From positions 1 through 64,000 of the forward strand of contig NZ_CALISE010000019.1 of assembly GCF_938041965.1 (NCBI RefSeq): a DNA stretch of 64,000 nucleotides. Direction: 5' to 3'. Origin of the DNA: an uncultured Mogibacterium sp. (GTDB lineage: Bacteria; Bacillota; Clostridia; Peptostreptococcales; Anaerovoracaceae). The translations under genes and the position numbers were made by a program. Under the pieces are notes generated by a model. That model was not told where the DNA came from, made no database searches, and saw only the letters and a list, made by a program, of their open reading frames with translations. This document shows, in pieces, positions 32,833-41,687 of the stretch (positions are counted from its first letter, which is position 1; every line of letters begins with the position of its first letter).

Positions 32833-34101
32833 ATGTCGTTAGAGAGAGCTGATGAGCTGATGCTACAGGACAAAGAGTACATGCGCCGAGCTATTGAACT
32901 GGCCAAGAAAGGCACAGGATGGGTTAATCCCAACCCAAAGGTCGGAGCTGTAATTGTCAAAGATGGACAGATCATAGGCGAGGGATACCATGTAAAGTGC
33001 GGTCAGATGCACGCTGAAAGGAACGCTATAGCATCGCTTCGCGATTCTGCAGAGGGCGCTACGATGTACGTAACTATGGAGCCTTGTTGTCATTATGGCA
33101 AGACGCCACCTTGTACGGAGGCGATTATTGAAAACGGAATAGCTAGAGTTGTGATTGGATCCAAGGACCCTAATCCAAAAGTAGCTGGAAAGGGCGTTCA
33201 AGTGCTGAGAGATGCTGGCATTGAAGTCGTAGAAGACTTCATGATGGATGAGTGTGATGCTCTAAATCCGATTTTCTTCCACTACATAACTACTAAGCAT
33301 CCTTACGTCATGATGAAGTATGCCATGACTGCTGACGGTAAGATTGCGACTAAGACTGGAGCATCAAGGTGGGTTACTGGTCCTGAGGCTATTCACAAGG
33401 TGCATGAGATGCGTCATGAATGCATGAGCATCATGGTCGGTGTTGATACGGTTGTAGCTGATGATCCTATGCTTAACTGCAGAATTGAGGGTGGCAGAAA
33501 CCCGGTGAGAATCGTATGCGATAGTAAACTCAGAATTCCAAATGAATGCCAGTTAGTGAGAACTGCTGATGAGTACGATAGTGAAACAGTTGTCGTTTGT
33601 GCAGTTGAAGGTCTGCCTATGGGAGAGGTGAGGTTTACTGATAAGGCACCAATCTATTTGGACTATGAGAATACAAATCCGCTTGCAAAGGCTTTAGGCA
33701 AGAAGTTTGGCGGAGGAAATTTCATCAAGAAGGCAGTTAAACTTAACGAGATGGGAGTCAGGATTTTTAACTTCCCTGGTCACGATGGAAGAGTCAATCT
33801 AAACATGCTGATGGAGTACCTCGGCAGTCTAGAAATAGATAGCTTGCTCCTTGAAGGTGGTGGAAACCTCAATGAAAGTGCGCTGAGAGTTGGAATTATC
33901 AGCGAGATGAGAATATTTATCGCACCCAAGGTATTCGGTGGAAAGGCGAAGAGCCCTATTGAGGGTATTGGAGTTGACAATCCTAATATGGCATATAAAT
34001 TCTCGTTCGACGACGTTGAGAGGATTGGTTCTGATCTCATGATTACATGCAAGAGAATCGATAATCTCAGCACATATATTCCAGAAGATGGAGAAAACTA
34101 A
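32833..34101 (+). CDS. ribD: Bifunctional riboflavin deaminase/reductase RibD
   Basis: The product is 422 residues. The N-terminal deaminase has the zinc site MHAERNAI and PCCHYGKTPPCTEAI. The C-terminal reductase begins near HPYVMMKYAMTADGKIAT and holds SLLLEGGGNLNESAL. It does the second and third steps of riboflavin synthesis. The protein is some fifty residues longer than usual; the extra part lies near residues 255-300 (FTDKAPIYLDYENTNPLAKA and on). GAGGAGAG five bases before the ATG at 32833 sets the start. Its stop overlaps the ribE start by one base. Confidence 0.95.
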   Translation: MSLERADELMLQDKEYMRRAIELAKKGTGWVNPNPKVGAVIVKDGQIIGEGYHVKCGQMHAERNAIASLRDSAEGATMYVTMEPCCHYGKTPPCTEAIIENGIARVVIGSKDPNPKVAGKGVQVLRDAGIEVVEDFMMDECDALNPIFFHYITTKHPYVMMKYAMTADGKIATKTGASRWVTGPEAIHKVHEMRHECMSIMVGVDTVVADDPMLNCRIEGGRNPVRIVCDSKLRIPNECQLVRTADEYDSETVVVCAVEGLPMGEVRFTDKAPIYLDYENTNPLAKALGKKFGGGNFIKKAVKLNEMGVRIFNFPGHDGRVNLNMLMEYLGSLEIDSLLLEGGGNLNESALRVGIISEMRIFIAPKVFGGKAKSPIEGIGVDNPNMAYKFSFDDVERIGSDLMITCKRIDNLSTYIPEDGEN

Positions 34102-34775
34102 TGTTTACAGGAATCATTGAAGAGACAGGGAGATTGAGGTCACTAGATATATCTGGGGTGACGGGCCGCATAGAGCTCGAGGCCTCAAAGGTACTAGAAG
34201 GCACTAATATTGGTGATAGTATCGCTGTGAACGGTGTTTGCCTCACTGTGGTAGAACTTCATGCTGACGGATTTACCGCTGACGTCATGCCTGAGACCAT
34301 CTCCAGAACGGGATTCTCGCAGCTCAGAGTGGGCGATAAAGTTAACCTGGAACGAGCGATGGCTGCAAATGGCAGGTTCGGTGGACACATAGTATCGGGC
34401 CATATCGATGGCGTTGGAACCGTTGAATCACTCGAGCATGATGGAATTGCCGTATGGGTAAGCATCAAGGCACCAACAGAAATTCTTAAGATCATAGTTG
34501 AGAAGGGGTCCATAGCAATCGATGGAATCAGCCTTACGGTTGCTTATGTGGATAGTGAACGTTTCAAGGTTTCGATTATTCCTCATACAGGTGAGGAGAC
34601 TACACTGCTGAAGAGGCATGCAGGCGATAAGGTTAATCTTGAAAATGATATTGTAGGCAAATATGTAGAAAAATTATTGGGACTTGGTGAGCCAACTGTA
34701 TATGGTGGTACTCGGCAAAAGGATGATAACGAAAGTGGACTCACACTTGAGTTCCTGGCGGAGAACGGGTTCTGA
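34101..34775 (+). CDS. ribE: Riboflavin synthase alpha subunit
   Basis: The product is 224 residues with the two lumazine-binding repeats. The first starts MFTGIIEETGRL and the second at FGGHIVSGHIDGVG. It dismutates two 6,7-dimethyl-8-ribityllumazine molecules to riboflavin. The start lies in a TAATG overlap with ribD, so the two are translationally coupled. The C-terminal tail after LLGL is some 25 residues longer than the core. Confidence 0.95.
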   Translation: MFTGIIEETGRLRSLDISGVTGRIELEASKVLEGTNIGDSIAVNGVCLTVVELHADGFTADVMPETISRTGFSQLRVGDKVNLERAMAANGRFGGHIVSGHIDGVGTVESLEHDGIAVWVSIKAPTEILKIIVEKGSIAIDGISLTVAYVDSERFKVSIIPHTGEETTLLKRHAGDKVNLENDIVGKYVEKLLGLGEPTVYGGTRQKDDNESGLTLEFLAENGF

Positions 34776-34786
34776 AAGGAGATACG

Positions 34787-36013
34787 ATGAGTAGCAGAAG
34801 ACGCGAATATGATTCAATTGAAAGAGCGCTTGAGGATCTGAGAGCTGGAAAGATAATTCTCTGTACAGATGATCCAGATAGAGAAAATGAAGGTGATATG
34901 ATCTGTGCTGCGGAGTTTGCAACGCAGGAGAATATCAACATGATGGCTAGTATTGCCAAAGGGCTCATCTGCACACCGATGAGCATTGAGCTCGCAAGGA
35001 AGCTCAACTTCCCAGCGATGGTGTCTGAGAACACGGATAACCACGAAACTGCTTTTACAGTTTCAATAGACCATGTCGATACCACGACTGGTATTTCAGC
35101 TAAGGAGAGAGGATATACGATGAGAAAATGCGTGGATCCAGATTCAAAGCCGGAAGATTTCAGGAGACCAGGGCATGTATTCCCTCTCGTTGCTAAGAGA
35201 GGCGGTGTGCTAGTTAGAAATGGACATACAGAGGCTACAGTAGACTTGCTGAGACTTGCAGGACTCAAGGAGTGCGGTGTGTGCTGCGAAATCATGGACG
35301 ATGACGGCACGATGATGAGAACGCCTAAGCTGTGGGAAATCGCAGAGAAATATGATCTAGCATTTATAACGATCAAGCAACTTCAGGATTATCTGCGCAT
35401 TAATGAGTGCCACGTAATTCGCGAGGCAGTAGCTAAGCTGCCGACAATGTATGGCGAATTCACAATGTATGGGTATATTAATGATATTACTGGCGAGCAT
35501 CATGTAGCTCTTGTTAAGGGTGAAATCGGAGATGGTAAGGATGTTCTCTGCCGAGTTCATTCGGAGTGTCTCACAGGGGATACGTTCGGTTCGCTGAGAT
35601 GCGACTGTGGTCTGCAGCTCGAGAAGTCACTCGAGATGATAGAAAAAGAAGGGCGCGGAGTGCTGCTTTACATGAGACAGGAAGGTCGTGGCATCGGACT
35701 CATCAATAAGATTAAGGCATACGCTCTTCAGGAAGAGGGATACGATACAGTCGAGGCTAATGTTAAGCTTGGGTTTGCACCAGACCTAAGGGAATACTGG
35801 GTAGGTGCACAGATTTTAAGAGACCTGGGATGCAAGTCGCTAAGGCTTATGACTAACAACCCTGAAAAGGTGTATGGGCTCGGTGACTTTGCTCTGGACA
35901 TAACTGAGAGAGTTCCGATTGAGATTAAGCCACAGAAGTTCGATTATATGTATCTCAAGACCAAGAAGAGCAAGATGGGACATATTTTCAACGAAATTGA
36001 TTTAGAGAAGTAG
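34787..36013 (+). CDS. ribBA: Bifunctional DHBP synthase / GTP cyclohydrolase II
   Basis: The product is 408 residues. The N-terminal DHBP synthase domain has DDPDRENEGDMICAAEF and RRPGHVFPLVAKRGGVLVR. The C-terminal GTP cyclohydrolase II has the zinc site CLTGDTFGSLRCDCG and YMRQEGRGIGL. Together they start both branches of riboflavin synthesis. AAAGGAG precedes the ATG, eleven bases after ribE. Confidence 0.96.
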   Translation: MSSRRREYDSIERALEDLRAGKIILCTDDPDRENEGDMICAAEFATQENINMMASIAKGLICTPMSIELARKLNFPAMVSENTDNHETAFTVSIDHVDTTTGISAKERGYTMRKCVDPDSKPEDFRRPGHVFPLVAKRGGVLVRNGHTEATVDLLRLAGLKECGVCCEIMDDDGTMMRTPKLWEIAEKYDLAFITIKQLQDYLRINECHVIREAVAKLPTMYGEFTMYGYINDITGEHHVALVKGEIGDGKDVLCRVHSECLTGDTFGSLRCDCGLQLEKSLEMIEKEGRGVLLYMRQEGRGIGLINKIKAYALQEEGYDTVEANVKLGFAPDLREYWVGAQILRDLGCKSLRLMTNNPEKVYGLGDFALDITERVPIEIKPQKFDYMYLKTKKSKMGHIFNEIDLEK

Positions 36014-36025
36014 AAAGGAATCGTC

Positions 36026-36499
36026 ATGAACAATATCAATCTATTAGAGGGTAAAGTCGTTGCTAAAGAAGGAATGAAGGTTGGAATCGTGGCTGCTCGT
36101 TTCAATGAAATTGTTGTAAGCAAGCTACTAAGCGGGGCAATTGACGGACTTGTACGACACAATGTCAAGGAAGAGAATATCACAGCTGCTTGGGTGCCTG
36201 GAGCATTTGAGCTGCCAACCGTTGCGAAGAAGATGGCTGAGTCCGGAAAGTATGATGCTGTAATCGTTCTCGGTGCTGTAATCAGAGGACAGACATCGCA
36301 CTATGAGCTTGTGTGCAACGAGGCTGCAAAAGGAATCGCTCAGATCTCTATGCAGACAGGTGTGCCAACTATGTTTGGAGTTATCACGACAGAGAATATT
36401 GAACAGGCAATCGCTCGTGCAGGAAGCAAGGTTGGAAACAAGGGATACGACTGCGCACTATCTGCAATCGAGATGGTTAACCTCGTAGAGCAGTTATAA
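36026..36499 (+). CDS. ribH: 6,7-dimethyl-8-ribityllumazine synthase
   Basis: The product is 157 residues, the usual size. GIVAARFNEIVVSKLLSGAI, WVPGAFELPTVAKKM, GAVIRGQTSHYELVCNEAAK and PTMFGVITTENIEQA are diagnostic. It joins the two branches of riboflavin synthesis in a capsid-like cage. It is the last gene of the rib operon, with a terminator close behind. Confidence 0.96.
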   Translation: MNNINLLEGKVVAKEGMKVGIVAARFNEIVVSKLLSGAIDGLVRHNVKEENITAAWVPGAFELPTVAKKMAESGKYDAVIVLGAVIRGQTSHYELVCNEAAKGIAQISMQTGVPTMFGVITTENIEQAIARAGSKVGNKGYDCALSAIEMVNLVEQL

Positions 36500-36544
36500 G
36501 AACAGCTTTATTAAAATAAAGGTGAGCAGGCATATTTAATAACA

Positions 36545-36577
36545 GCAAGGCAGACTGTTTCAGTCTGCCTTGTTTTC
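36545..36577 (+). terminator. Terminator of the rib operon
   Basis: CAAGGCAGACT (36546-36556) and AGTCTGCCTTG (36562-36572) pair perfectly around five bases, then TTTTC. Confidence 0.85.
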
Positions 36578-36605
36578 AAAATGCAAATGGGGATTGGTCG
36601 TATAC

Positions 36606-37322
36606 ATGGACAAGAGCATGGAAATTAAGAATGGTGAAAGGAAAAATCAAGACAAGAGCAAGGTTATGCTCGTTTTTGACTATGATGGTACCATTCAAGA
36701 AACTATTAAGATTTATGCACCAGCTATTTTTGATATAGCGAAAAGGCTGAGGACGATATATGATGTTCCAGTCGAAAATCCTAGCTATGCGCGCATGGAG
36801 AGCTGGCTGGGGCTTAAAAATGACGAGATGTGGGCAGACTTCGCCCCAGCGCTCCCTACGGCCGCTAAGGCGGCCGCATCGGCGCGGGTCGGCGCCTACA
36901 TGCGCACTCTGGTTCGCGATGGTGCTGATCCCTGGTATTCTGGTGCTCGTGACACACTAGACAGGCTCAAAAAACAGGGATACAGGATGATGATACTGAG
37001 CAACTCAGATCACGAGTATGCGGAATTCAACAGAAAGAGATTTGACACGGATAGATGGTTTGAGAGATATATAGATTGTGAATCCTGGGATTGGCAGTCT
37101 AAAGCCGATGTGTTAAGCTCTATAATAAGTAATGAGCCTGACTTAACATATGTTATGATTGGGGATAGGTTCAATGACCAAGAAGCGGCAGTGAGGAACA
37201 ATATATTGTTTGTCGCATGTGAATATGGATACGGTAAGTCCGGAGAGCTTGATGAGGCTGATGCGAGAGCTTATTCAGTTGTTGAGCTACCGGAGATTAT
37301 TGTTAGATTAACTGATTATTAG
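36606..37322 (+). CDS. HAD-family phosphatase, phosphoglycolate-phosphatase-like
   Basis: The product is 238 residues from the ATG at 36606. HAD motif I is VFDYDGTIQET, motif II LSNSDHEY, and motif IV IGDRFNDQEAA. A helical cap follows motif I. The substrate is unknown. The ribosome binding site is weak, and the first two dozen residues are charged and lie before the fold, so a later ATG at about 36666 is possible. The ThrH-type gene follows nine bases on. Confidence 0.8.
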   Translation: MDKSMEIKNGERKNQDKSKVMLVFDYDGTIQETIKIYAPAIFDIAKRLRTIYDVPVENPSYARMESWLGLKNDEMWADFAPALPTAAKAAASARVGAYMRTLVRDGADPWYSGARDTLDRLKKQGYRMMILSNSDHEYAEFNRKRFDTDRWFERYIDCESWDWQSKADVLSSIISNEPDLTYVMIGDRFNDQEAAVRNNILFVACEYGYGKSGELDEADARAYSVVELPEIIVRLTDY

Positions 37323-37331
37323 GGGGTTAAG

Positions 37332-37931
37332 ATGAACATTGTATGCTTAGATATGGAAGGTGTATTGGTACCTGAGATTTGGATTGCCTTTGCGGAAGAG
37401 ACAGGCATCGAGGAACTAAAGAAGACTACTAGAGAGGAGCCAGATTACGACAAGCTAATGAATTACAGGCTTGATATCTTGAGAGAGCATGGCCTTGGCC
37501 TCAAGGAGATTCAGGATGTAATCGCTAGAATTGATCCACTACCAGGAGCAAAGAAATTTTTAGATGAACTTCGTGCAACTACTCAGGCTATAATTCTCAG
37601 CGATACATTTTCACAGTTTGCTCAGCCACTCATGGCTAAGCTAGGATGGCCGGCTCTATTCTGCAATGAGCTGATTATTGGTGAAGATGGAATGATAGAA
37701 GGCTTCAAGATGCGCTGCGAGAAGTCAAAGCTCACAACAGTGAGAGCCCTTCAATCATGCGGTTTTGAGACAATTGCGGCAGGAGATAGTTTTAACGACC
37801 TAGCTATGATTGAAGCAAGCAAAGCGGGTTTCCTATTCCGAAGCACAGACTCCATCAAAGCTGACTGCCCACAGTTCCCAGCTTACGATGAGTTTGATGA
37901 CCTACTAGGTGCGATTAAGAAGGCACTATAG
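37332..37931 (+). CDS. thrH: ThrH-type phosphoserine phosphatase/homoserine phosphotransferase
   Basis: The product is 199 residues. CLDMEGVLVPEIW at the start is the special form of HAD motif I in ThrH, with D7 as nucleophile and E9 in place of Asp. IILSDTFSQFAQPLM and AAGDSFNDLAMIEAS complete the site. The enzyme removes phosphate from phosphoserine and can pass it to homoserine. AGGGGG lies just before the ATG. It is cotranscribed with the other HAD gene. Confidence 0.92.
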   Translation: MNIVCLDMEGVLVPEIWIAFAEETGIEELKKTTREEPDYDKLMNYRLDILREHGLGLKEIQDVIARIDPLPGAKKFLDELRATTQAIILSDTFSQFAQPLMAKLGWPALFCNELIIGEDGMIEGFKMRCEKSKLTTVRALQSCGFETIAAGDSFNDLAMIEASKAGFLFRSTDSIKADCPQFPAYDEFDDLLGAIKKAL

Positions 37932-38001
37932 GGCTGTAAATTTAAAGCAAGTATAGATTGCCTTTAATTAACTAGCTAATTATATATAAGAAGACTAAGA
38001 T

Positions 38002-38028
38002 GCATCGCCATTACTGGCGGTGCTTTTT
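38002..38028 (+). terminator. Terminator of the HAD/thrH unit
   Basis: GCATCGCC and GGCGGTGC pair around ATTACT with one G-U, followed by TTTTT. Confidence 0.85.
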
Positions 38029-38091
38029 AGTGTGCAAAATTTCTAGAAATTTAATCAAAACAAGATCGAGCAATATTTCGTAATGACTACG

Positions 38092-38131
38092 AAAAAATCG
38101 AGAGCCCAACAATCAGAGCTCTCGATTTTTG
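38092..38131. terminator. Second, bidirectional terminator before brnQ
   Basis: AAAATCGAGAGC and GCTCTCGATTTT form a 12-base stem, with A-run and T-run on the two sides. It serves brnQ from the right and backs up the terminator at 38002. Confidence 0.8.
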
Positions 38132-38165
38132 TGTTGATATTCATAGCAATATATCTAGCAAATTG

Positions 38166-39485
38166 TTAGTTAGATAATTTCAGTTCGTCTTTTCTAGTAG
38201 CAGAATATATGCCTCCGACTACAGCGCCAACCAGTGCAGGCACAACCCAGCCAAGCGCAAGCTTAGTGAATGGAAGGTCACCTATGAAACCGAATGGAAG
38301 GCCGAATCCATTCAGAACTGAGAGTAGGCTCGTAGCAAATGCAGTATAAGCGGCTACACCGCCAACGTATTTGCTTGTAATCCACTTATCAAGTACGGCG
38401 AATATTACCAGAACTATAAGCGGTGGATAAAATGCGCTGAGTATCGGTGCTGCAAGCGCGATAATCTTATCCAGGCCAAGGTTGCTCATAAAGAAGCTGA
38501 ATCCGATAGTAACTAGTATTACTGTTCTGTAGCTAACCTTTCCGTTTGATAAACCAGCAAAGTAGTCGCCGATTACAGATGAAAGTCCAATCGAAGTTGT
38601 TAGACATGCTAGCAGAATTATAATCGCTAGAGCGATAACTCCCCAGCCACCGAGAAGTCTGTTTGTAATAGCGATTAGAAGTGGTGCCTGTGCAAGGCCT
38701 GCAAAATGGCTATCGCTTGTAGTCGATGCACCGAGGAATGTTAGACCTCCATATACTAGTCCAAGTAGGACTGTCGAAATGATATCTGCACCAGCTACTA
38801 GCTGTTTTACATCTTTCTTATCAGTAAAGCCATATTTCTTTGCAGCAACTATGAGGATTATAGTTACCGTTACTCCGCCAATACCGTCGAGTGTTTGATA
38901 ACCGTTAACAATTCCTGTCTGGAATGGAACAAGATCCTTTGTTCCGATAGGTGCACCGATTGGATTTACGATTCCGAGTATGATTAGAATGACCATAACC
39001 AGAAGTAAAAGCGGTGTAAGGAATTTTCCTATAACATCTACAACACCAGAAGGATTGAGTGCAAGAATAGCAGTCAATGCGAAGAACGCGAGACTGAATG
39101 CCCATAGCGGAACGCCTGGTAGCAGTCCCTTAATACCCATCTCATAAGTCGTAGCGGATGTTCTTGGAATACAGATGATCGGTCCGAGTAGAAGTAGTAT
39201 GATGGATACGAATACCTTGCCAGGTATTGTTCCAATCTTGTTAGTTACTCCGTCTACCGTTCCTTCTCTGTTAGCAACAACAGAATAAATAGCTAAGGCA
39301 GCTAGTCCAACATCCATGATGAAAAATCCTAAAAATCCTACTAGCCAATTGCTCCCTGTCTGCTGACCGAGGAATGGCGGAAATATAAGGTTACCAGCGC
39401 CAAATTGAGTTGCGAAAAGAGCAAGACCCATGGTCACAATAATAGGACCTTTTGCCTTTGGTTTTGGTTTTGAATTATCTTTCAT
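38166..39485 (-). CDS. brnQ: Branched-chain amino acid transport carrier BrnQ
   Basis: The product is 439 residues with twelve membrane segments. LFATQFGAGNLIFPPFLGQQ near the N-terminus and ACLTTSIGLSSVIGDYF in the middle are characteristic. It imports Leu, Ile and Val with sodium or protons. GGAGGG six bases before ATG 39485 sets the start. A LysR gene is divergent, 216 bases away. Confidence 0.95.
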   Translation of the reverse strand: MKDNSKPKPKAKGPIIVTMGLALFATQFGAGNLIFPPFLGQQTGSNWLVGFLGFFIMDVGLAALAIYSVVANREGTVDGVTNKIGTIPGKVFVSIILLLLGPIICIPRTSATTYEMGIKGLLPGVPLWAFSLAFFALTAILALNPSGVVDVIGKFLTPLLLLVMVILIILGIVNPIGAPIGTKDLVPFQTGIVNGYQTLDGIGGVTVTIILIVAAKKYGFTDKKDVKQLVAGADIISTVLLGLVYGGLTFLGASTTSDSHFAGLAQAPLLIAITNRLLGGWGVIALAIIILLACLTTSIGLSSVIGDYFAGLSNGKVSYRTVILVTIGFSFFMSNLGLDKIIALAAPILSAFYPPLIVLVIFAVLDKWITSKYVGGVAAYTAFATSLLSVLNGFGLPFGFIGDLPFTKLALGWVVPALVGAVVGGIYSATRKDELKLSN

Positions 39486-39545
39486 TGTCCCTCCTATAAT
39501 AAAAGTAATCATAAAGTGTTTATTTACAATTAAAAAAGATAGTTA

Positions 39546-39559
39546 TTACTATATAGTAA
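39546..39559. promoter_or_regulatory. Perfect palindrome between brnQ and the LysR gene
   Basis: TTACTATATAGTAA is a 14-base perfect palindrome about 60 bases upstream of brnQ. LysR regulators bind partly symmetric sites of the T-N11-A type in such divergent regions. It is AT-rich, so chance is possible. Confidence 0.4.
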
Positions 39560-39701
39560 CCATTTAAGAACCAGTACCGAAATATAGTCATATACCTAGT
39601 ACTTTTTGGAATAACAAGGTTTAATCTAACGTGTTGGTGTGTTATAATCGCTGTAATTTCAAGCATATTACAAATTATGATTAATTTTAGGAAAAAGACA
39701 A

Positions 39702-40583
39702 ATGGATTTAATCAAACTAAAATATTTTATTGCAGCTGCAGAACTGTTGAATTTTTCTAAAGCTGCTGAAGCTTGCAACATCACGCAAACTGCAATAGGC
39801 AAGTATATTAATAAATTAGAAAATGAAATCGGATGCTCTCTATTCTATCGAACTAATAAGGGCGTCAGCTTGACTGAAGCCGGGGAAAAATTCTATTCAG
39901 GTGTAAAAGAGATAACCGAGCAGTATGAGGACTTATTAAAACAAATTGAAACTGAGACAGATAAGCTTCTTAGAATTGGAATCGCAGGTGACTACTTACC
40001 CGTAAATTTTTTAAGAAAGTATAAAGCTATGAATAGGGACATTTCCTTGGAGGTGGAATTTAAGGATAAAGACCAATTGATTAACATGCTGGAGAGGGAA
40101 TCGATAGATGCGATGATTATCCCAGATGTTACAATGCTTAGTGAAAATACAATTGGTATAGAGAAGGTGGAAATAGGAGCTGCACATGATGTCATATGCT
40201 GCTCTCAAGAAAGCGTGATTAAATACGGAAGTGTCGGGAAAGTCATTGAGAATTTACCTCTTATCACCAAAGCGGTTGAAAGTGAATATCATGAGTACTG
40301 CAGAGATAATCTCAAAAGCATATACAATAGCACTTTTTCGGATGTACGTGTTGTTGATACGGTGTCGAATCAGACTACTTTAATTGCACTTGGGCAAGGG
40401 TTTGCAATAATGCCAAAAGAGGAGATGACGCCAATTGAAGATATGTATATGGAAGGATTAGGTGAGAGATTTACAGAGATTCTACTACTAGTCTATATGT
40501 CAAAAAACAAGAATCAGTCACTTCGCGATTTATTGAAATTTGTAAGCAAAAGTAATAGTGATGGTGAATCCTTATTTGGATAA
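39702..40583 (+). CDS. LysR-family transcriptional regulator
   Basis: The product is 293 residues. The N-terminal winged helix (LKYFIAAAELLNFSKAAEAC, TQTAIGKYINKLENEIG, LFYRTNKGVSLTEAG) is standard. The C-terminal substrate-binding domain spans about residues 90-290. Divergent placement to brnQ suggests it controls branched-chain amino acid uptake, which is inference. No gene follows on the same strand; a strong terminator shared with rpsI ends the transcript. Confidence 0.93.
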   Translation: MDLIKLKYFIAAAELLNFSKAAEACNITQTAIGKYINKLENEIGCSLFYRTNKGVSLTEAGEKFYSGVKEITEQYEDLLKQIETETDKLLRIGIAGDYLPVNFLRKYKAMNRDISLEVEFKDKDQLINMLERESIDAMIIPDVTMLSENTIGIEKVEIGAAHDVICCSQESVIKYGSVGKVIENLPLITKAVESEYHEYCRDNLKSIYNSTFSDVRVVDTVSNQTTLIALGQGFAIMPKEEMTPIEDMYMEGLGERFTEILLLVYMSKNKNQSLRDLLKFVSKSNSDGESLFG

Positions 40584-40624
40584 ATTTGGAGAATTAAAGA
40601 ATAAAATAATCCTTAGTATAAGTA

Positions 40625-40661
40625 AAAAATCCCTGGATTCTGATAGAATCCGGGGATTTTT
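40625..40661. terminator. Bidirectional terminator between the LysR gene and rpsI
   Basis: AAAAATCCCTGGATTC and GAATCCGGGGATTTTT form a 16-position stem with one mismatch or G-U, around TGATA. A-run and T-run lie on the two sides. Confidence 0.88.
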
Positions 40662-40674
40662 AAGTTCAGTAAGA

Positions 40675-41070
40675 TTAACGCTTCGAGAACTGGCTAGCTC
40701 TTCTAGCTTTCTTGAGACCGTACTTCTTTCTTTCCTTCATACGAGGGTCTCTCGTTAGGAATCCAGCGGCCTTAAGTGCTGGTCTGTTAGCCTCAGCATC
40801 TACTTCACAAAGTGCTCTTGAGATACCGTGTCTAAGTGCTCCAGCCTGTCCTGTTGTACCACCACCGTTAACTAGTGCGATTACATCGTACTTTCCAGTT
40901 GTTCCTGTGATTTCAAAAGGTCTCTTAACCTCATTTTTGAGAACTTCAAGTCCGAAGTAATCTTCGAGGTCCTTCTTGTTTACAACGATTCTTCCTGTTC
41001 CAGGGAGTAATCTGACTCTAGCAATTGAAGATTTTCTTCTTCCTGTTGCCTGATACATTTCTTTAGCCAT
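40675..41070 (-). CDS. rpsI: 30S ribosomal protein S9
   Basis: The product is 131 residues. It has YQATGRRKSSIARVRLLPG at the start, GGGTTGQAGALRHGISRAL in the middle and the basic C-terminal tail KARRASQFSKR that reaches the decoding region. It is the second gene of the rplM-rpsI pair, 17 bases after rplM. Confidence 0.97.
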   Translation of the reverse strand: MAKEMYQATGRRKSSIARVRLLPGTGRIVVNKKDLEDYFGLEVLKNEVKRPFEITGTTGKYDVIALVNGGGTTGQAGALRHGISRALCEVDAEANRPALKAAGFLTRDPRMKERKKYGLKKARRASQFSKR

Positions 41071-41087
41071 CTTCTAATCCTCCCTTC

Positions 41088-41516
41088 CTAGAATGTCCAC
41101 TCTTCAGGATTTTGTGCAGCATGTGGATGCTCAGGTCCTGCGTATACCTTTAGCTTCTTGAACATCTGTCTGCCGAGCTTACCCTTAGGCATCATGCCCT
41201 TAACAGCGTGACGGATGATCTCTTCTGGCTTCTTAGCGCGAAGTTCTGCAAGAGTTGTCTCCTTGAGACCACCTGGATATCCACTGTGGCTCTTGTAAAT
41301 CTTCTGCTTTTCCTTCTTGCCAGTTACTGCTACCTTCTCAGCGTTTACAACAACTACGTAATCTCCGCAGTCAACGTGAGGTGTGTAGATAGGCTTCTTC
41401 TTTCCTCTTAGGATCATTGCAATCTCAGCTGCAACCTTACCTAGAGTCTTGTCCTCTGCATCGATAACATACCACTTGTGGTCGATATCTGCAGGCTTAG
41501 CGATGTAAGACTTCAT
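41088..41516 (-). CDS. rplM: 50S ribosomal protein L13
   Basis: The product is 142 residues, the usual size. KWYVIDAEDKTLGKVAAEIA, HVDCGDYVVVVNAEKVAVTG and AVKGMMPKGKLGRQM are diagnostic. It is an early-assembly protein of the large subunit. AAAGGAAA precedes the ATG. A structured leader of about 130 bases precedes it. Confidence 0.97.
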   Translation of the reverse strand: MKSYIAKPADIDHKWYVIDAEDKTLGKVAAEIAMILRGKKKPIYTPHVDCGDYVVVVNAEKVAVTGKKEKQKIYKSHSGYPGGLKETTLAELRAKKPEEIIRHAVKGMMPKGKLGRQMFKKLKVYAGPEHPHAAQNPEEWTF

Positions 41517-41676
41517 TTTCTTTCCTTTCTACCTACTCAGATCTGAAGATCGGTTTCGGCACTGTCTACTTGGATCCGAGGATCTTGTTCGACATACTAA
41601 AAATAACTTAGTGTCGGAGCTACCGGGCAGAGCCCTACTCCATTTGCATAATACGCCTAAAAATTATATTACTCAA
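41517..41676 (-). promoter_or_regulatory. Promoter and structured leader of rplM-rpsI
   Basis: On the minus strand, TTGAGT (41676-41671), a 17-base spacer and TATTAT (41653-41648). The leader that follows can form short stems (GGGC/GCCC, GATCC/GGATC, GATCT/AGATC). It could be an L13-leader-like autoregulatory structure, though I cannot confirm the known consensus. Confidence 0.55.
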
Positions 41677-41687
41677 AGTGTTCAAAG

